NCBI RefSeq assembly: GCF_946222305.1
Contig: NZ_CAMIHZ010000009.1
Coordinates: forward strand, 6,458-70,457
Reading direction: 5' to 3'
DNA length: 64,000 nt
From: an uncultured Corynebacterium sp.
Lineage (GTDB): Bacteria > Actinomycetota > Actinomycetes > Mycobacteriales > Mycobacteriaceae
Part shown: piece after piece, positions 63,835-64,000 of the stretch
Layout: each line of letters starts with the position of its first letter
Numbering within the stretch: position 1 is the first letter of the stretch
Notes under the pieces: model-generated
The model's input: only the letters and a program-made list of their open reading frames with translations
What the model was told of the DNA's origin: nothing
Database searches by the model: none
Translations under genes and position numbers: made by a program

Positions 63835-64000
63835 AAAGGTCCTTTCAGCGAGAAGGTAGATGTGACGGCCTTGCCAAATCCTCAGGTGTAATCAAGAAGT
63901 CTGAGGCGCGGGAACTCATCGTCTCTAGGGTTAGCGGGGGCGCTACAGGGTTAAACGACAGAAAGTGTGTCTGGATTCGGTGATTTGTAGTGGTTGACCT
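63835..64000 (-). other. Upstream region of the giant surface protein gene
   Basis: No gene. The ribosome site AAAGGACC lies directly before the start. I could not identify a convincing promoter. Confidence 0.4.

Overview
The window looks like a chromosomal segment of a Corynebacterium (Actinobacteria) of moderately high G+C. The evidence is the alternative zinc-ligand-free L36, a class Ib ribonucleotide reductase set split as nrdHIE ... nrdF, a Spa-type sortase-assembled pilus locus, an IniA/IniC-like dynamin pair, and a block clpS - DUF2017 - P1 peptidase - rhomboid - murI - Rv1339-like - rph - rdgB that matches the mycobacterial/corynebacterial order. The species cannot be fixed from the sequence alone.

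Layout. 1-1.5 kb: end of phosphoglucomutase, a membrane-anchored DsbA-like thiol oxidoreductase and tRNA-Ala(GGC). 1.5-13.6 kb: a remnant of a tyrosine integrase, then a pilus operon of backbone pilin, class C sortase, minor/basal pilin, a 2088-residue tip adhesin and a second class C sortase. The last four genes overlap or nearly abut. 13.7-15.6 kb: a VKOR-family oxidoreductase, nadE and rpmJ. 15.6-21.4 kb: nrdHIE behind a pair of NrdR boxes, ferritin on the opposite strand, and nrdF. 21.6-26.4 kb: ctaD, serB and an acyl-CoA ligase. 26.7-35.2 kb: an unusual cluster of an acidic protein coupled to an ECF sigma factor, convergent with an IniA-like / IniC-like / membrane-spanning Hsp70 operon, which is itself divergent from a protein made of perfect 13-residue DxNxDG repeats. 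35.4-48.4 kb: dinG, pncB, the conserved clpS-rdgB block, an M20 amidohydrolase, small membrane proteins, tRNA-Leu(TAG), a Bcp peroxiredoxin and a DUF3618 protein. 48.4-56 kb: AbrB-type permease, LLM oxidoreductase, a decayed trypsin-like protease, an MmpS-like lipoprotein, tRNA-Lys(CTT), an L,D-transpeptidase, a phytoene/squalene synthase, CopZ and a flavin reductase. 56.2-63.8 kb: one giant cell-wall-anchored protein with fourteen YPDG-type repeats and an LAxTG-type sorting signal.

How the parts fit. The pilus tip protein carries 28 cysteines arranged as pairs. The pilus genes are bracketed by a DsbA-like oxidase and a VKOR, so an oxidative-folding machine sits on both sides of its likely substrate. 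The nrd genes share an operator pair and, upstream of nrdE and nrdF, a homologous non-coding block. The ECF/dynamin/Hsp70/Asp-repeat cluster is the best candidate for an under-described system, probably an envelope or membrane stress response. A short GACGCC-containing element recurs in or next to at least eight intergenic regions.
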